A stretch of DNA of 64,000 bases from Planctomycetota bacterium (GTDB lineage: Bacteria; Planctomycetota; Planctomycetia; Pirellulales; Pirellulaceae), in NCBI GenBank assembly GCA_026692845.1, contig JAPLNM010000034.1, positions 62,001-126,000 on the forward strand, given 5' to 3'. The position numbers and the translations under genes are program-made. Below are positions 43,543 to 51,340 of this stretch, piece by piece. Within the stretch, counting starts at the first letter, position 1. Every line of letters begins with the position of its first letter. Under the pieces are notes generated by a model, which made no database searches, had not been told where the DNA came from, and saw only the letters and a list, made by a program, of their open reading frames with translations.

Positions 43543-43899
43543 ATGGCCGATATCACCCGTCACGGTACGACACCCCGCTGGTCAGACCTCGTCATGCATC
43601 GTGGGATCGCTTACTTTGTTGAAGTCCCAGAGGACCCGCAACTCGAACCACGGGCGCAATTTGAGCAACTCTTTCGTCAGGTCGACGAGCGTCTCGCCTT
43701 GGCAAAGAGTTCGCGCAAGGCACTCTTGCAAGTCTTGATCTACCTTCCATTCCCAGAAGACCTCACGGTCTTCAACGAACTATGGGATGCGTGGATCCCA
43801 AGCGGTCATGCGCCGAGTCGCGCATGTATTCATACTCAACTAGCAGCACCAGGATACCGAGCCGAACTGATCATTACGGCCGCATGCGATGCGCCTTAG
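43543..43899 (+). CDS. RidA/YjgF-family protein
   Basis: About 118 residues from ATG 43543 (MADITRHGTTPRWSDLVMHR). Family text includes 'RWSDLVMHRGIAYFVEVPED', 'QFEQLFRQVDERLALAKSSR', 'LLQVLIYLPF' and the closing 'RACIHTQLAAPGYRAELIIT', which holds the conserved Arg that binds the substrate carboxylate. RidA members deaminate reactive imine/enamine intermediates; several related groups have other roles. The frame is open 20 codons further upstream, to 43483, but without similarity. A 16-bp duplication (GCGCCTTAGATGCAAC) spans the stop codon. The next gene is convergent. Confidence 0.86.
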   Translation: MADITRHGTTPRWSDLVMHRGIAYFVEVPEDPQLEPRAQFEQLFRQVDERLALAKSSRKALLQVLIYLPFPEDLTVFNELWDAWIPSGHAPSRACIHTQLAAPGYRAELIITAACDAP

Positions 43900-44042
43900 A
43901 TGCAACGCGCCTTAGATGCAACACCATTCGGCTTCACAACGCGAACTAGCGTCGTGGTGCTTGCCGCCGATCCGGGCTCCCCATCAAGTTTAGCAACTTC
44001 GACTACCATCGTTGAGGGGCATCGGACCCAGACGCTAAAGAG

Positions 44043-45284
44043 CTATGGATCGACAGCAGACGCCCGCTCCAGGTGCTCGGTACTCACAACACAGTCCCGA
44101 TCGTCGAACAAGTTGAAGTACCAGACCGTGGCATCCGGGGGGATTTCTGCAGAAACTTTGTCGTCTTGAATTTTGGCAGCAAGAGATTCCCACTTGCGGT
44201 CCTGCCATTTCCCCAAATCCTTGGTGAAGCACAACTCGGCCTTCGCGATTTTCACTTCGCTTCGATAGCGTGCTGATGCGTTGCGTTCATCGAGATGGAC
44301 ATCTTCGAATGCAGGAAATGGTGCGCCACCGGCAAGGATCGAATTCATAAAGACATGAATCTCCTCCGGGTTCTCACCAGCCACCCCATGTCCATGTGGC
44401 ATGCGAATCCTTAAACTCAGCGTCGATGGATTGTGGAGCCGCGCCGATCGTTGCCATGAATCCATAGGATACGCGAAATCATTCGTCCCGTTGACCCAAA
44501 GCATCGGGATCTTCGTCTTTGGAAGGTAAACCGAGGGATCCCAACGATTGAGCCACTTCTCGGCGCGCTGCTTTCCGATCGATTCGAGGGTTGGCGTCCA
44601 TACCGAGTTTTTTCCGAGAAACCCGCATCCATAAACGGGAACAGCGCACCGAAATCGATCATCGACCCCAGCGACAAGGCAGGTCAAATAACCTCCCCAG
44701 GAAATCCCGGTCACTCCGACGCGATCGGCGTCGACTTCGGGTAGCGATCGCAACAGGGAATGCGCAAGCACTACCGCAGAGACTGCATGGGTTTGCCATT
44801 GGTCTTCGACCGGTTCATCGATTTGCGCAAAACTCGCATCCCAACCCGGTGGGCCACCCTCGGGATGCCGCTGCCAGTTGCCATAAGTTCCCACCGGGAC
44901 ACAACCGCAGACATCCATGGCGATGGCTGCGTAGCCGCGGTCGTTCCATAGCTTGACCCAATTTGCGAACGCCGTGCCACCACCTCCGTGGATCAAAACA
45001 ACTCCCGGAACCTTTTCGGCCCGTTGCGCTTGTGAATTACGACTTGGAAGTCCGTAGTACGCGAAGACCTTCGTCGGCTTGCCTCGATAAGGGACCCCCT
45101 CAAAGAATATCGCATGGACACCTTCCGATGGGATGTCGACTGCAGGCAAAGCCGCTGGTGGTTTCGATAATCGTTGGAGATCGAAGATCGCCTCACGAGA
45201 GTCGCTGGCGATTTGGGCCACCAAGGGAAACGAAGTCACAATCCATAACGCGCACGCAACGAGGAAACGCACTAGGGTGCACAT
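44043..45284 (-). CDS. Secreted alpha/beta hydrolase (acetylxylan-esterase-like)
   Basis: About 413 residues from ATG 45284, which has a GGAGG ribosome binding site 11 bases before it; an earlier ATG at 45344 lacks one. A signal peptide (LVRFLVACALWIVTSFPLVA) is followed by an alpha/beta-hydrolase fold with 'PGVVLIHGGGGTAF' (oxyanion region), nucleophile elbow GISWGG, acid in 'NGTNDFAYP' and His in 'MPHGHGVAG'. The closest look is to the acetylxylan esterase/S9-like group used on plant or algal polysaccharide. The last 90 residues form a separate, beta-rich part. The substrate is inferred only. Confidence 0.86.
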   Translation of the reverse strand: MCTLVRFLVACALWIVTSFPLVAQIASDSREAIFDLQRLSKPPAALPAVDIPSEGVHAIFFEGVPYRGKPTKVFAYYGLPSRNSQAQRAEKVPGVVLIHGGGGTAFANWVKLWNDRGYAAIAMDVCGCVPVGTYGNWQRHPEGGPPGWDASFAQIDEPVEDQWQTHAVSAVVLAHSLLRSLPEVDADRVGVTGISWGGYLTCLVAGVDDRFRCAVPVYGCGFLGKNSVWTPTLESIGKQRAEKWLNRWDPSVYLPKTKIPMLWVNGTNDFAYPMDSWQRSARLHNPSTLSLRIRMPHGHGVAGENPEEIHVFMNSILAGGAPFPAFEDVHLDERNASARYRSEVKIAKAELCFTKDLGKWQDRKWESLAAKIQDDKVSAEIPPDATVWYFNLFDDRDCVVSTEHLERASAVDP

Positions 45285-45584
45285 GGAAACGAGCCTCCGA
45301 ACTTGGACTACGGGAAGGATGCTAGGGGACTGATTGCTCGGCATCGGTTAGCTACGAATTGCACGAATGGTTGCACGTATGGTTGAACCATTTCTATTGT
45401 ACTATAGATAGAGCAGGTATTTCGTCTCTCTTGATGCCTACCGTCGGAATTGTCCGGCCGAGGTATTCTTCCACCCCATGGCCGCGACGCGAACGTATAT
45501 CAGTTCGGTCTAGACAGAGACCTACACGTGAAATCACATTTCGAATTAATTGGGAGTAGCTGCTAGGTAAATTGCCGCATGCCA

Positions 45585-46163
45585 TCAACGGATTTCGTCG
45601 GATCCGCTCAGGACCTCATCAAGCAATTCATTCAGCTGGATCTTTTCAGCTTGGGCGCGAATGTCAGCTTGCTGTCGTTCGGAGGCATTCCGAAAGATGC
45701 TGCGAAAGTCGCGACGGCTGCGATGGCTTCCTTTTTCGATCCAGATGAGTTTCGAGATTGCGGCATCGGTGCGAGATACGACCGGCAGGAAAATCCCAGC
45801 AAACAATTCCATGATCTGAGACCGCTGCAACTCACCAGGTATCAATTCCCTGGGGTAGATGTCCAGTTTTAAGCTTTCCGTCTTGTCCAATAGCTGGAAC
45901 AGACTGCCGGACTGAATCGCCTGCCGTAGGACCCGCTCAGTGAATAAAAAGTCGGAGCTAGCTAGTTGGTCAATCAGGTCTTCGATGCGAATCCTTGCCA
46001 CATCGGGAGATACAACGATATCGATGTCTTGCGTCAAGCGAGGCTCGCCATAGGCCGAACTGATCGAGCCCCCAGTAATGTGAAAAGGAAGACCAATCGC
46101 CTCGGCTATTGCCACAAACTTGCCGATCGTCTTTTGAAAAGCTTCAACGGGAAACATTGGCAA
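45585..46163 (-). CDS. Nucleotidyltransferase-fold protein (AbiEii/DUF6036-like)
   Basis: 192 residues. Residues 25-50 read 'GLPFHITGGSISSAYGEPRL' then 'TQDIDIVV': the GG/GS and DxD signature of polymerase-beta-fold nucleotidyltransferases. The rest ('ESLKLDIYPRELIP', 'VVSRTDAAISKLIWIEKG') follows the AbiEii/DUF6036 pattern, with a conserved Lys/Leu helix ahead of a polar C-terminal helix. Relatives act as toxins that modify tRNA or other targets, or are uncharacterised. Its start codon overlaps the 3' end of a small upstream gene by 20 bp, the arrangement of two-gene toxin-antitoxin-like units. Confidence 0.82.
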   Translation of the reverse strand: MPMFPVEAFQKTIGKFVAIAEAIGLPFHITGGSISSAYGEPRLTQDIDIVVSPDVARIRIEDLIDQLASSDFLFTERVLRQAIQSGSLFQLLDKTESLKLDIYPRELIPGELQRSQIMELFAGIFLPVVSRTDAAISKLIWIEKGSHRSRRDFRSIFRNASERQQADIRAQAEKIQLNELLDEVLSGSDEIR

Positions 46164-46389
46164 GCTGTTCCTGGATCAGTCTGACCACTTCTGGGTCGCG
46201 CTCGTAAAGCTGCAAAGCTACATGCAACCTCACCTCTTCGTCCGACAGACTAGGCTGAGTGTTTCGAATCCGAATGGCGATTTGCTGACGAGTCCAGGCA
46301 AACATCGCGGCGCTTCGAGCTAACTTCTCTGCCGGAGACATCGCTTTCCAGCGACGTTCGTATTCAAGTTCGATTTCGGACTGTTCCAC
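46144..46389 (-). CDS. Small partner of the nucleotidyltransferase (antitoxin-like)
   Basis: 81 residues, highly charged and helical: 'RRWKAMSPAEKLARSAAMFA', 'WTRQQIAIRIRNTQPSLSDE', 'VRLHVALQLYERDPEVVRL'. The 'MSPAEKL...W......IR...P.LSDEEVR' pattern is one I associate with short proteins encoded directly before AbiEii-like nucleotidyltransferases. It overlaps that gene by 20 bp, so translation is probably coupled. It carries no DNA-binding motif that I can see. Antitoxin function is inferred from context. Confidence 0.75.
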   Translation of the reverse strand: MEQSEIELEYERRWKAMSPAEKLARSAAMFAWTRQQIAIRIRNTQPSLSDEEVRLHVALQLYERDPEVVRLIQEQLANVSR

Positions 46390-46612
46390 CCCGGTCTCCT
46401 CAATGCAATTATCTATTGGTCAGTATACGGCAACGCGCTAAAAGGACAAAGTACCGATGTTTTGCGCAATCGATGACTGCTTTCGAACTCTTTAAAATCA
46501 TTGGGAAAATATGCAAAAAGTTCGGTTCCTGTCCTCTCCGCTAAAAAACCCTGGTTTTCCCAAGGTTTTTCGCATATTGGGCCAATTGCTTTGGCCGATC
46601 CGCTGCCAAGTC

Positions 46613-46681
46613 GTAGCCATCCGCTGCCAAGCGGTGGTGCGGCGGGAGTAAAGCCTCCACCGTCTGGCGACAGGTGGCTAC
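46613..46681. repeat. Dispersed inverted repeat R1, copy 1
   Basis: GTAGCCATCCGCTGCCAAGC at one end and GGCGACAGGTGGCTAC at the other pair imperfectly, with internal GCGGTGG/CCACCGTC arms. The same unit occurs twice at 50836-51010. A truncated piece (CGCTGCCAAGTC) precedes it. Confidence 0.85.
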
Positions 46682-46710
46682 GTGCGTACGTGTTTGTCCT
46701 TACCTATGAG

Positions 46711-46826
46711 CGACCGCAAAAGGCGCCAAGCTCGCCGAAGGATCGGAACCAGAGCCTATCGATCACTGGCAGCGATTTTCTCCCTTGGCTGTTTCCTTTG
46801 CGTCCTTTGCGCCTTTGCGGTGAGAC
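46711..46826. repeat. Dispersed repeat R2, copy 2
   Basis: It carries GCGCCAAGCTCGCCGAAGGA followed by GATCACTGGCAGCG and the TCCTTTGCG core, ending in GCCTTTGCGGTGAGAC. The inverted counterpart stands before the core here, the reverse of copy 1. Confidence 0.85.
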
Positions 46827-46948
46827 CCACCGGCCCTGACCCCATGTGTCGCCCTTCGGGTTAGGTTTGACCTCCGAAGCCGATTCATTACCCCGCACCC
46901 GCTCCAAAGTTCACAATTTGCCATAGACAGAGGATCCGCAACGCGGGG

Positions 46949-48571
46949 TCAGTTTGACGGCCATCGGGTATTGACCAAGCATCCGCCGAGCGGTCCGCGA
47001 TCGATTTGCACCGATCCCCCGTGCTGTTGTAGGATTCGATTGACAATCGCTAGACCCAACCCTAGCCCCGAGTGGGACGACGCTTGCTCCTCGTCTTGCG
47101 ATCCAGGATCGATTCGTACGAACGGTTTCATCACCTCGCTACGAAAATTCCCCGGGATACCCGGTCCATCATCCTCAACATCGACGCAAACGAATCGATG
47201 GCTCTCTCCATGCGAATCCAACTCCTTGCTCTCGGAAACATGGATTCGCACCGTCGACTCCTCGTAACGCGCCGCATTGGAGGTTAGATTGACAAAGACT
47301 CGCTGAAAGGATCGACGATCTGCAAGTACTTTTATGCTCGGATCTCTACCCGCAAAAACCATCTCAACTTGCAACTGTGGATAGTCGATTCGCAACGCTC
47401 TTAGGATGCCTTCCAAGGCAAGGTTAATCGTGATGACTTCTTTGGACTGGAGTGGTTCAGCTTGCTCGATTCGAACATAGAAAAGAATCTCCTGCACAAT
47501 CGCTTCGATGTCATCGATGGACTGGCGCATCACCAATCCTGGAGAATCAAGCCCGTGATCGATCTGCGATCGAGGAACAAGAGCCGCAGCGAATTTTAAC
47601 CGTGATAACGGAGTTCGAAGCTCGTGGGAGACGACCTGCAAGAGCTCTTTTTGCGTTCGAATGACGCTCTCGGTCTTCGATGCCATCGTATTGAACGCCA
47701 CGGCCAGTTTGGTAGCTTCTCCGAGTTTCGTCGCATCGACCCTGGCGCTGAAATTCCCGTCTGCAATCTCCACGGCCGCATTCTCGATCTTCCGAAACCT
47801 CAACGAGACTTTAATGATCATCCAGGCAAGAACAGCCAAAGCCACCAATAACCAGCCGAGAATCCCATACCCTGCAGCGACCTGAGCATAATTGGTAACC
47901 TCCAGCAGCGGCCCCAAGCAAAGCACTTGACTTGAATCCCTGAGTTCAAGGGCAACAAAACTACCAACATCCGTCTGATAGAAGACACTCTCGTGGTAAT
48001 CCGTGAGCTTTTCGGAGACTTTACCGGGTAAGCTCTCTCGCTGTTCTATGCGAATCGGGACTCGTAACAGACTTGAGTATTTACTGATGGTTGCCTGGGC
48101 ATCTCCGGAGGATTCCAACGCGTCACGAACGCCCTTGAGCCTGCTATCGACCTGAAGCTCGATGAATCGATTGGTCAACCGACCAATCGGACCGCAAAGC
48201 AGGTAGTGGTCATCGCTAAGCGGTACGCCTAGAAAGTCGATCATGCCGTCGGCATAACGAACGATAAATCCATCAGATTTTCTTAGACGCGACTGCTCGG
48301 ACTCAGCAAGCTCACTGATGGGGAGAATCGCAAGGGGACCGACGCTCTGTTTACCCAGCTCAGCAAGTTTGTTTCCTTGCTCTTGCGGTGGGCAAGCAAC
48401 AAGTTGATCCGCAAGGAAATGAAGCTCATCGAGGTGAACTTGCAATAAACCTGCGATCACCCGATTGCGGTCCGAATAGACTTCACGAAATAGTATTACT
48501 TCAACAGTCCACTTGATCGATAAAACAACACACAAAAAAACGATAACAACCTGAATATAGAATCGAATCAT
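46949..48571 (-). CDS. Sensor histidine kinase
   Basis: 540 residues. TM1 lies at about 5-27 and TM2 near 240-262, enclosing a sensor region of about 210 residues with no family I recognise. HAMP follows ('FRKIENAAVEIADGNFSARV'), then the H-box 'VSHELRTPLSRLKFAAALV' with the phospho-accepting His, an N-box ('FVNLTSNAARYEE', Asn replaced by a close variant of the usual NLLxNA), and G-boxes VEDDGPGIPG and GLGLGLAIVNRI. It phosphorylates the response regulator upstream, overlapping it by 4 bp (ATGA). The layout recalls RstB. The signal is unknown. Confidence 0.94.
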   Translation of the reverse strand: MIRFYIQVVIVFLCVVLSIKWTVEVILFREVYSDRNRVIAGLLQVHLDELHFLADQLVACPPQEQGNKLAELGKQSVGPLAILPISELAESEQSRLRKSDGFIVRYADGMIDFLGVPLSDDHYLLCGPIGRLTNRFIELQVDSRLKGVRDALESSGDAQATISKYSSLLRVPIRIEQRESLPGKVSEKLTDYHESVFYQTDVGSFVALELRDSSQVLCLGPLLEVTNYAQVAAGYGILGWLLVALAVLAWMIIKVSLRFRKIENAAVEIADGNFSARVDATKLGEATKLAVAFNTMASKTESVIRTQKELLQVVSHELRTPLSRLKFAAALVPRSQIDHGLDSPGLVMRQSIDDIEAIVQEILFYVRIEQAEPLQSKEVITINLALEGILRALRIDYPQLQVEMVFAGRDPSIKVLADRRSFQRVFVNLTSNAARYEESTVRIHVSESKELDSHGESHRFVCVDVEDDGPGIPGNFRSEVMKPFVRIDPGSQDEEQASSHSGLGLGLAIVNRILQQHGGSVQIDRGPLGGCLVNTRWPSN

Positions 48572-49257
48572 AGGTTATCCGACAGCATATAGCCATCTCC
48601 ATAGACCGACATGAGCCTCACAGGATTTTTAGCATCCGCCTCGATCTTTCGTCTAAGTCGCAACACATGCATATCGACAGAACGATCCCCGAAATCGTAC
48701 GATTCGCTCGTATGCAATCGGTTGAACAGTTTCTCGCGACTCGTCAGCTTGTTTTTGTTTCTAGCCAGAATCACCAGGATATCAAACTCCGCATTCGTGA
48801 GCTTGATCGGCTTACCGTGCAACTCCAGCAACCTACTTTCAAGGTGAATGACCAAATCGCCTACTTCGAGGACCTCTTGCGTGCCCTGTGCATTGTTGCC
48901 GTAGCGGCGCAGATGAAGTTTCAACCGAGTGACCAGCGCCATCGGCCGCACAGGCTTGGATAAAAAATCGTCGGCCCCAACCTCCAAACCGAGCACTTCG
49001 TCGAGTTCTTCATTGCGGGCGGTCAAGATGAGGATCGCACCCTGATAATAGGGCCGTACCTGCCGACAGATGGTAAAACCGTTCGATCCTGGCAAATTGA
49101 TATCAAGCACCACCGCATCGGGTTGGATACCAAGGATTCGATCGACCGCTCGATCGCCATGCCCTTCGATTTCAACGCGGAAGTCGTTCTCCTGCAGACA
49201 CGCCCGCATGATCTTGGCAAGCTTCAAATCATCTTCGACCAATAGTACCGTCTGCAT
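48568..49257 (-). CDS. OmpR-family response regulator (RstA-like)
   Basis: About 229 residues from ATG 49257 (MQTVLLVEDDLKLAKIM), not the longer frame to 49335. The receiver domain has the acidic pair EDD, phospho-acceptor Asp in 'DAVVLDINLPGSNG', Thr in 'LILTARNEELDEVLGLEVGA' and Lys in 'DDFLSKPVRP'. The winged-helix output follows from about 130 ('LTNAEFDILVILARNKNKLT', 'GDRSVDMHVLRLRRKIE', 'VYGDGYML'). OmpR-type outputs bind direct repeats one helical turn apart; exactly such repeats lie 186-370 bp upstream. It is cotranscribed with the sensor (4-bp overlap) and divergent from the PEP-CTERM gene. Confidence 0.95.
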   Translation of the reverse strand: MQTVLLVEDDLKLAKIMRACLQENDFRVEIEGHGDRAVDRILGIQPDAVVLDINLPGSNGFTICRQVRPYYQGAILILTARNEELDEVLGLEVGADDFLSKPVRPMALVTRLKLHLRRYGNNAQGTQEVLEVGDLVIHLESRLLELHGKPIKLTNAEFDILVILARNKNKLTSREKLFNRLHTSESYDFGDRSVDMHVLRLRRKIEADAKNPVRLMSVYGDGYMLSDNL

Positions 49258-49809
49258 TTCGATAGGTTGAGTGTCGGAGGCCTGTGAACTGGAGGGACGA
49301 GATCCAATGATACAACGAAACTCGTTACCGAACAAACAGGTGGCAACCGCCGCACGGGTGCCTGGGGTTTGCCTTCGAAGGAAAAATCTTTTGAAAATTC
49401 CTGTATTCGCTAAACTACATAATTAGCCATATAAGATTTTTAGTGACAATTCAGTGACAATTGCTTTGGCTAATAGGCAAACCTGCAAAACCCAATGATT
49501 TCGACAGTTTAGGCTTGTGACAATTCAGTGACAATTGCATTGGCTTATGCACCAGAGGCGGTTGCTCATTCTGCAAGCTCCCGATTCCTGCTTGCCAGGA
49601 TGCAATTGTCACAAACTTGTGACAATTGTTTTCTTGCAATACGCGTAACGATCGTTTTAATGGCGACGCGGTAAGGTACTCCTCGAAAAACCCGGTTCTC
49701 GAGGAGCACCGAACCGACGTGTAGACTGAGCTATGTTGCTCGGTTTTTCCCTTTTGTGTTGCGTACCGATGATTTGTTCTCTTTTGGCTAATTGCCACGG
49801 AGTAAAAGG
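49258..49809. promoter_or_regulatory. Divergent control region between response regulator and PEP-CTERM gene
   Basis: The 552-bp region has no ORF. It carries six GTGACAATT half-sites. At its right end CGGAG/AAAAGG precedes the ATG at 49810. Confidence 0.75.
49443..49627. promoter_or_regulatory. Array of six GTGACAATT half-sites
   Basis: Direct pairs start at 49443/49454 and 49517/49528, each 11 bp apart, lying within a 32-bp direct repeat (30 of 32 identical). A third pair is inverted: AATTGTCAC at 49604-49612 and GTGACAATT at 49619-49627. Pair spacing of 11 bp fits OmpR-type regulators; the inverted pair also resembles a CRP/FNR-type site. Confidence 0.75.
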
Positions 49810-50789
49810 ATGAGACTTTTTTCACACGAGTTGCACTGGCACTCATGGTCGCCGGAACGGCTTACGCACCGAGCTACGCAGCGGTCGTTTCGTTCGGCTC
49901 TGGTGGTAACCAGTTCAACATGGAGTTTGTTACGATCGGCAATCCAAATAATGCTGCCGATACCACGGGTACACCGAATCCTGCAGGTGCCGTGGGTTAC
50001 GAGTATGGGATTGGCAAGTTCGAAGTCAGCGAGGACATGATTACGAAGTTCAACGCTTCGCAATCACTGCAGATCACCCAGGACAACCGTGGCTCGGCCA
50101 AGCCCGCGACGAGTGTTTCTTGGAACAAAGCGGCGCGGTTCGTCAACTGGCTCAATACGAGCACTGGGAACCAAGCGGCCTATAAATTCACCACCAGCGG
50201 CGTCAATGACAACATCGCTTTGTGGGTATCTGGCGATGCCGGTTACGACGCATCGAATCCTTACCGCAACAGTTTGGCGAAGTACGTGTTGCCGAGCTAC
50301 AACGAGTGGTACAAGGCGGCTTATTACAACCCCACTGACAGCACCTACTACAACTTCGCAAACGGAAGTGACACGGCACCGACGGCGGTAACAAGCGGGA
50401 CGACCGCAGGCACGGCAGTTTACAAACAAAACTTTGACCAAGGCCCTGCGGACGTTACGCAAGCCGGTGGCTTGAGTCCTTATGGGGTGATGGGCCTAGG
50501 TGGCAACGTTTATGAATGGGAAGAGAGTTCTTTTGACCTTCTTAATAGTAGCGGTTCTTCTTCTCGGGGGTTCCGCGGCGGCAGCTGGCTCAACAACTCC
50601 AGCTTCCTGTCGTCGTCGGCTCGCTACGAACTACTCTACGGCCCTAGCCTCGAGTTCAACATCATAGGTTTTCGTGTCGCAAGTCTGTCTTCAGACGCCC
50701 CACCTGCAGTGCCTGAGCCGAGCATGATGGTGATAGGGACGCTGTTTGGTTTAGGGGGGCTTATGGCGAAGAGGCGGATGAAGAAGTAA
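49810..50789 (+). CDS. PEP-CTERM protein with formylglycine-enzyme-like domain (apparent frameshift in signal peptide)
   Basis: The clean frame begins only at 49845 (MVAGTAYAPSYA), mid-way through a signal peptide. ATG 49810 has a ribosome binding site. If the T6 run at 49817-49822 had one more T, the frame would read MRLFFTRVALALMVAGTAYA, a perfect signal peptide fused to the rest. The body is an FGE-sulfatase-type domain: 'YGIGKFEVSEDMITKFNA', 'WNKAARFVNWLNTSTG', 'LPSYNEWYKAAYYNP', 'GLGGNVYEWEES', 'RGFRGGSWLNN', 'GFRVAS'. The catalytic Cys of true FGE was not seen. The tail VPEPSMMVIGTLFGLGGLMA plus KRRMKK is a PEP-CTERM sorting signal for the exosortase system. It is divergent from the two-component system. 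Confidence 0.85.
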
Positions 50790-50835
50790 CCCTTTTTCCT
50801 TTTGGCTCTTTTCCCGTAGCCATCTGCTGCCAAGT

Positions 50836-51010
50836 GTAGCCATCGGCTGCCAAGCGGTGGACAGCGGCGCAAGTAACGCTTCCACCGTCTGGCGACAGGT
50901 GGCTACGTGCCGGAAACACGAATCATCTGCTGCGACCCGTAGCCATCGGCTGCCAAGCGGTGGACAAGCGGCGCAAGTAACGCTTCCACCGTTTGGCGAC
51001 AGGTGGCTAG
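50836..51010. repeat. Dispersed inverted repeat R1, copies 2 and 3 in tandem
   Basis: Two near-identical units lie at 50836-50906 and 50939-51010, each running from GTAGCCATCGGCTGCC to GGCGACAGGTGGCTA. A truncated start of a further unit precedes them at 50816. The arms of each can fold into a long imperfect hairpin. Confidence 0.88.
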
Positions 51011-51123
51011 TGCGACTTGAGTTCGCCGAAGGCGCCATTTCGTTTAACCCGCAGCCAACGGCGAGGGAACTTAAATAAGCCCCCCAGGATGCTGCGTATG
51101 GGGCCGAAAGGGAGGCGAGCCTA

Positions 51124-51192
51124 ACGATCACTGGCAGCGATGTGCTCCCTTGGCTGTTTCCTTTGCGACCTTTGCGCCTTTGCGGTGAGACT
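51124..51192. repeat. Dispersed repeat R2, copy 3
   Basis: It begins ACGATCACTGGCAGCG and carries the core GGCTGTTTCCTTTGCGACC followed by TTTGCGCCTTTGCGGTGAGAC, as in copy 2. Confidence 0.85.
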
Positions 51193-51276
51193 CACCCCCC
51201 CTCCCCCCCAGCCAAAGCCCTGGAGGCGCGGGGGGGCCAAGCGGTTTTGGGGGAGTTCGCTTGCAATCCAAACGAA

Positions 51277-51308
51277 AAAACGGCCGGTGAAGAATCACCG
51301 GCCGTTTT
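51277..51308. terminator. Bidirectional terminator downstream of the YTV gene
   Basis: A perfect CGGCCGGTGA/TCACCGGCCG stem (51281-51304, 4-nt loop) is flanked by AAAAAA and TTTT, giving a T-run on either strand. It lies 33 bp past the YTV gene stop. Confidence 0.88.
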
Positions 51309-51340
51309 AGAGATTTTTTGACTATCGCGTCGGAGTCGGA

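Larger units (their letters stand above)
46390..46948. other. Intergenic region carrying repeats R1 and R2
   Basis: No gene is supported; the plus-strand frame over 46501-46839 runs across both repeats. Apart from the promoter expected for the small nucleotidyltransferase partner, the content is repetitive. Confidence 0.6.
50790..51276. other. Intergenic region with two R1 copies and one R2 copy
   Basis: No gene is supported. The order R1-R1-R2 repeats the R1-R2 order at 46.6 kb in the same orientation. Confidence 0.6.

Noticed and set aside
43900-44169. 89-residue frame after RidA
   Set aside because: It starts at a duplicated GATGCAAC segment and runs into the antisense of the esterase gene.
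46501-46839. 112-residue frame ending in LRLCGETHRP
   Set aside because: The text is simply the translation of repeat elements R1 and R2; such ORFs recur wherever the repeat occurs.
49443-49627. CRISPR-like interpretation of the repeated GTGACAATT boxes
   Set aside because: The repeats are 9-32 bp with unequal spacing and no cas genes are present; operator sites fit better.
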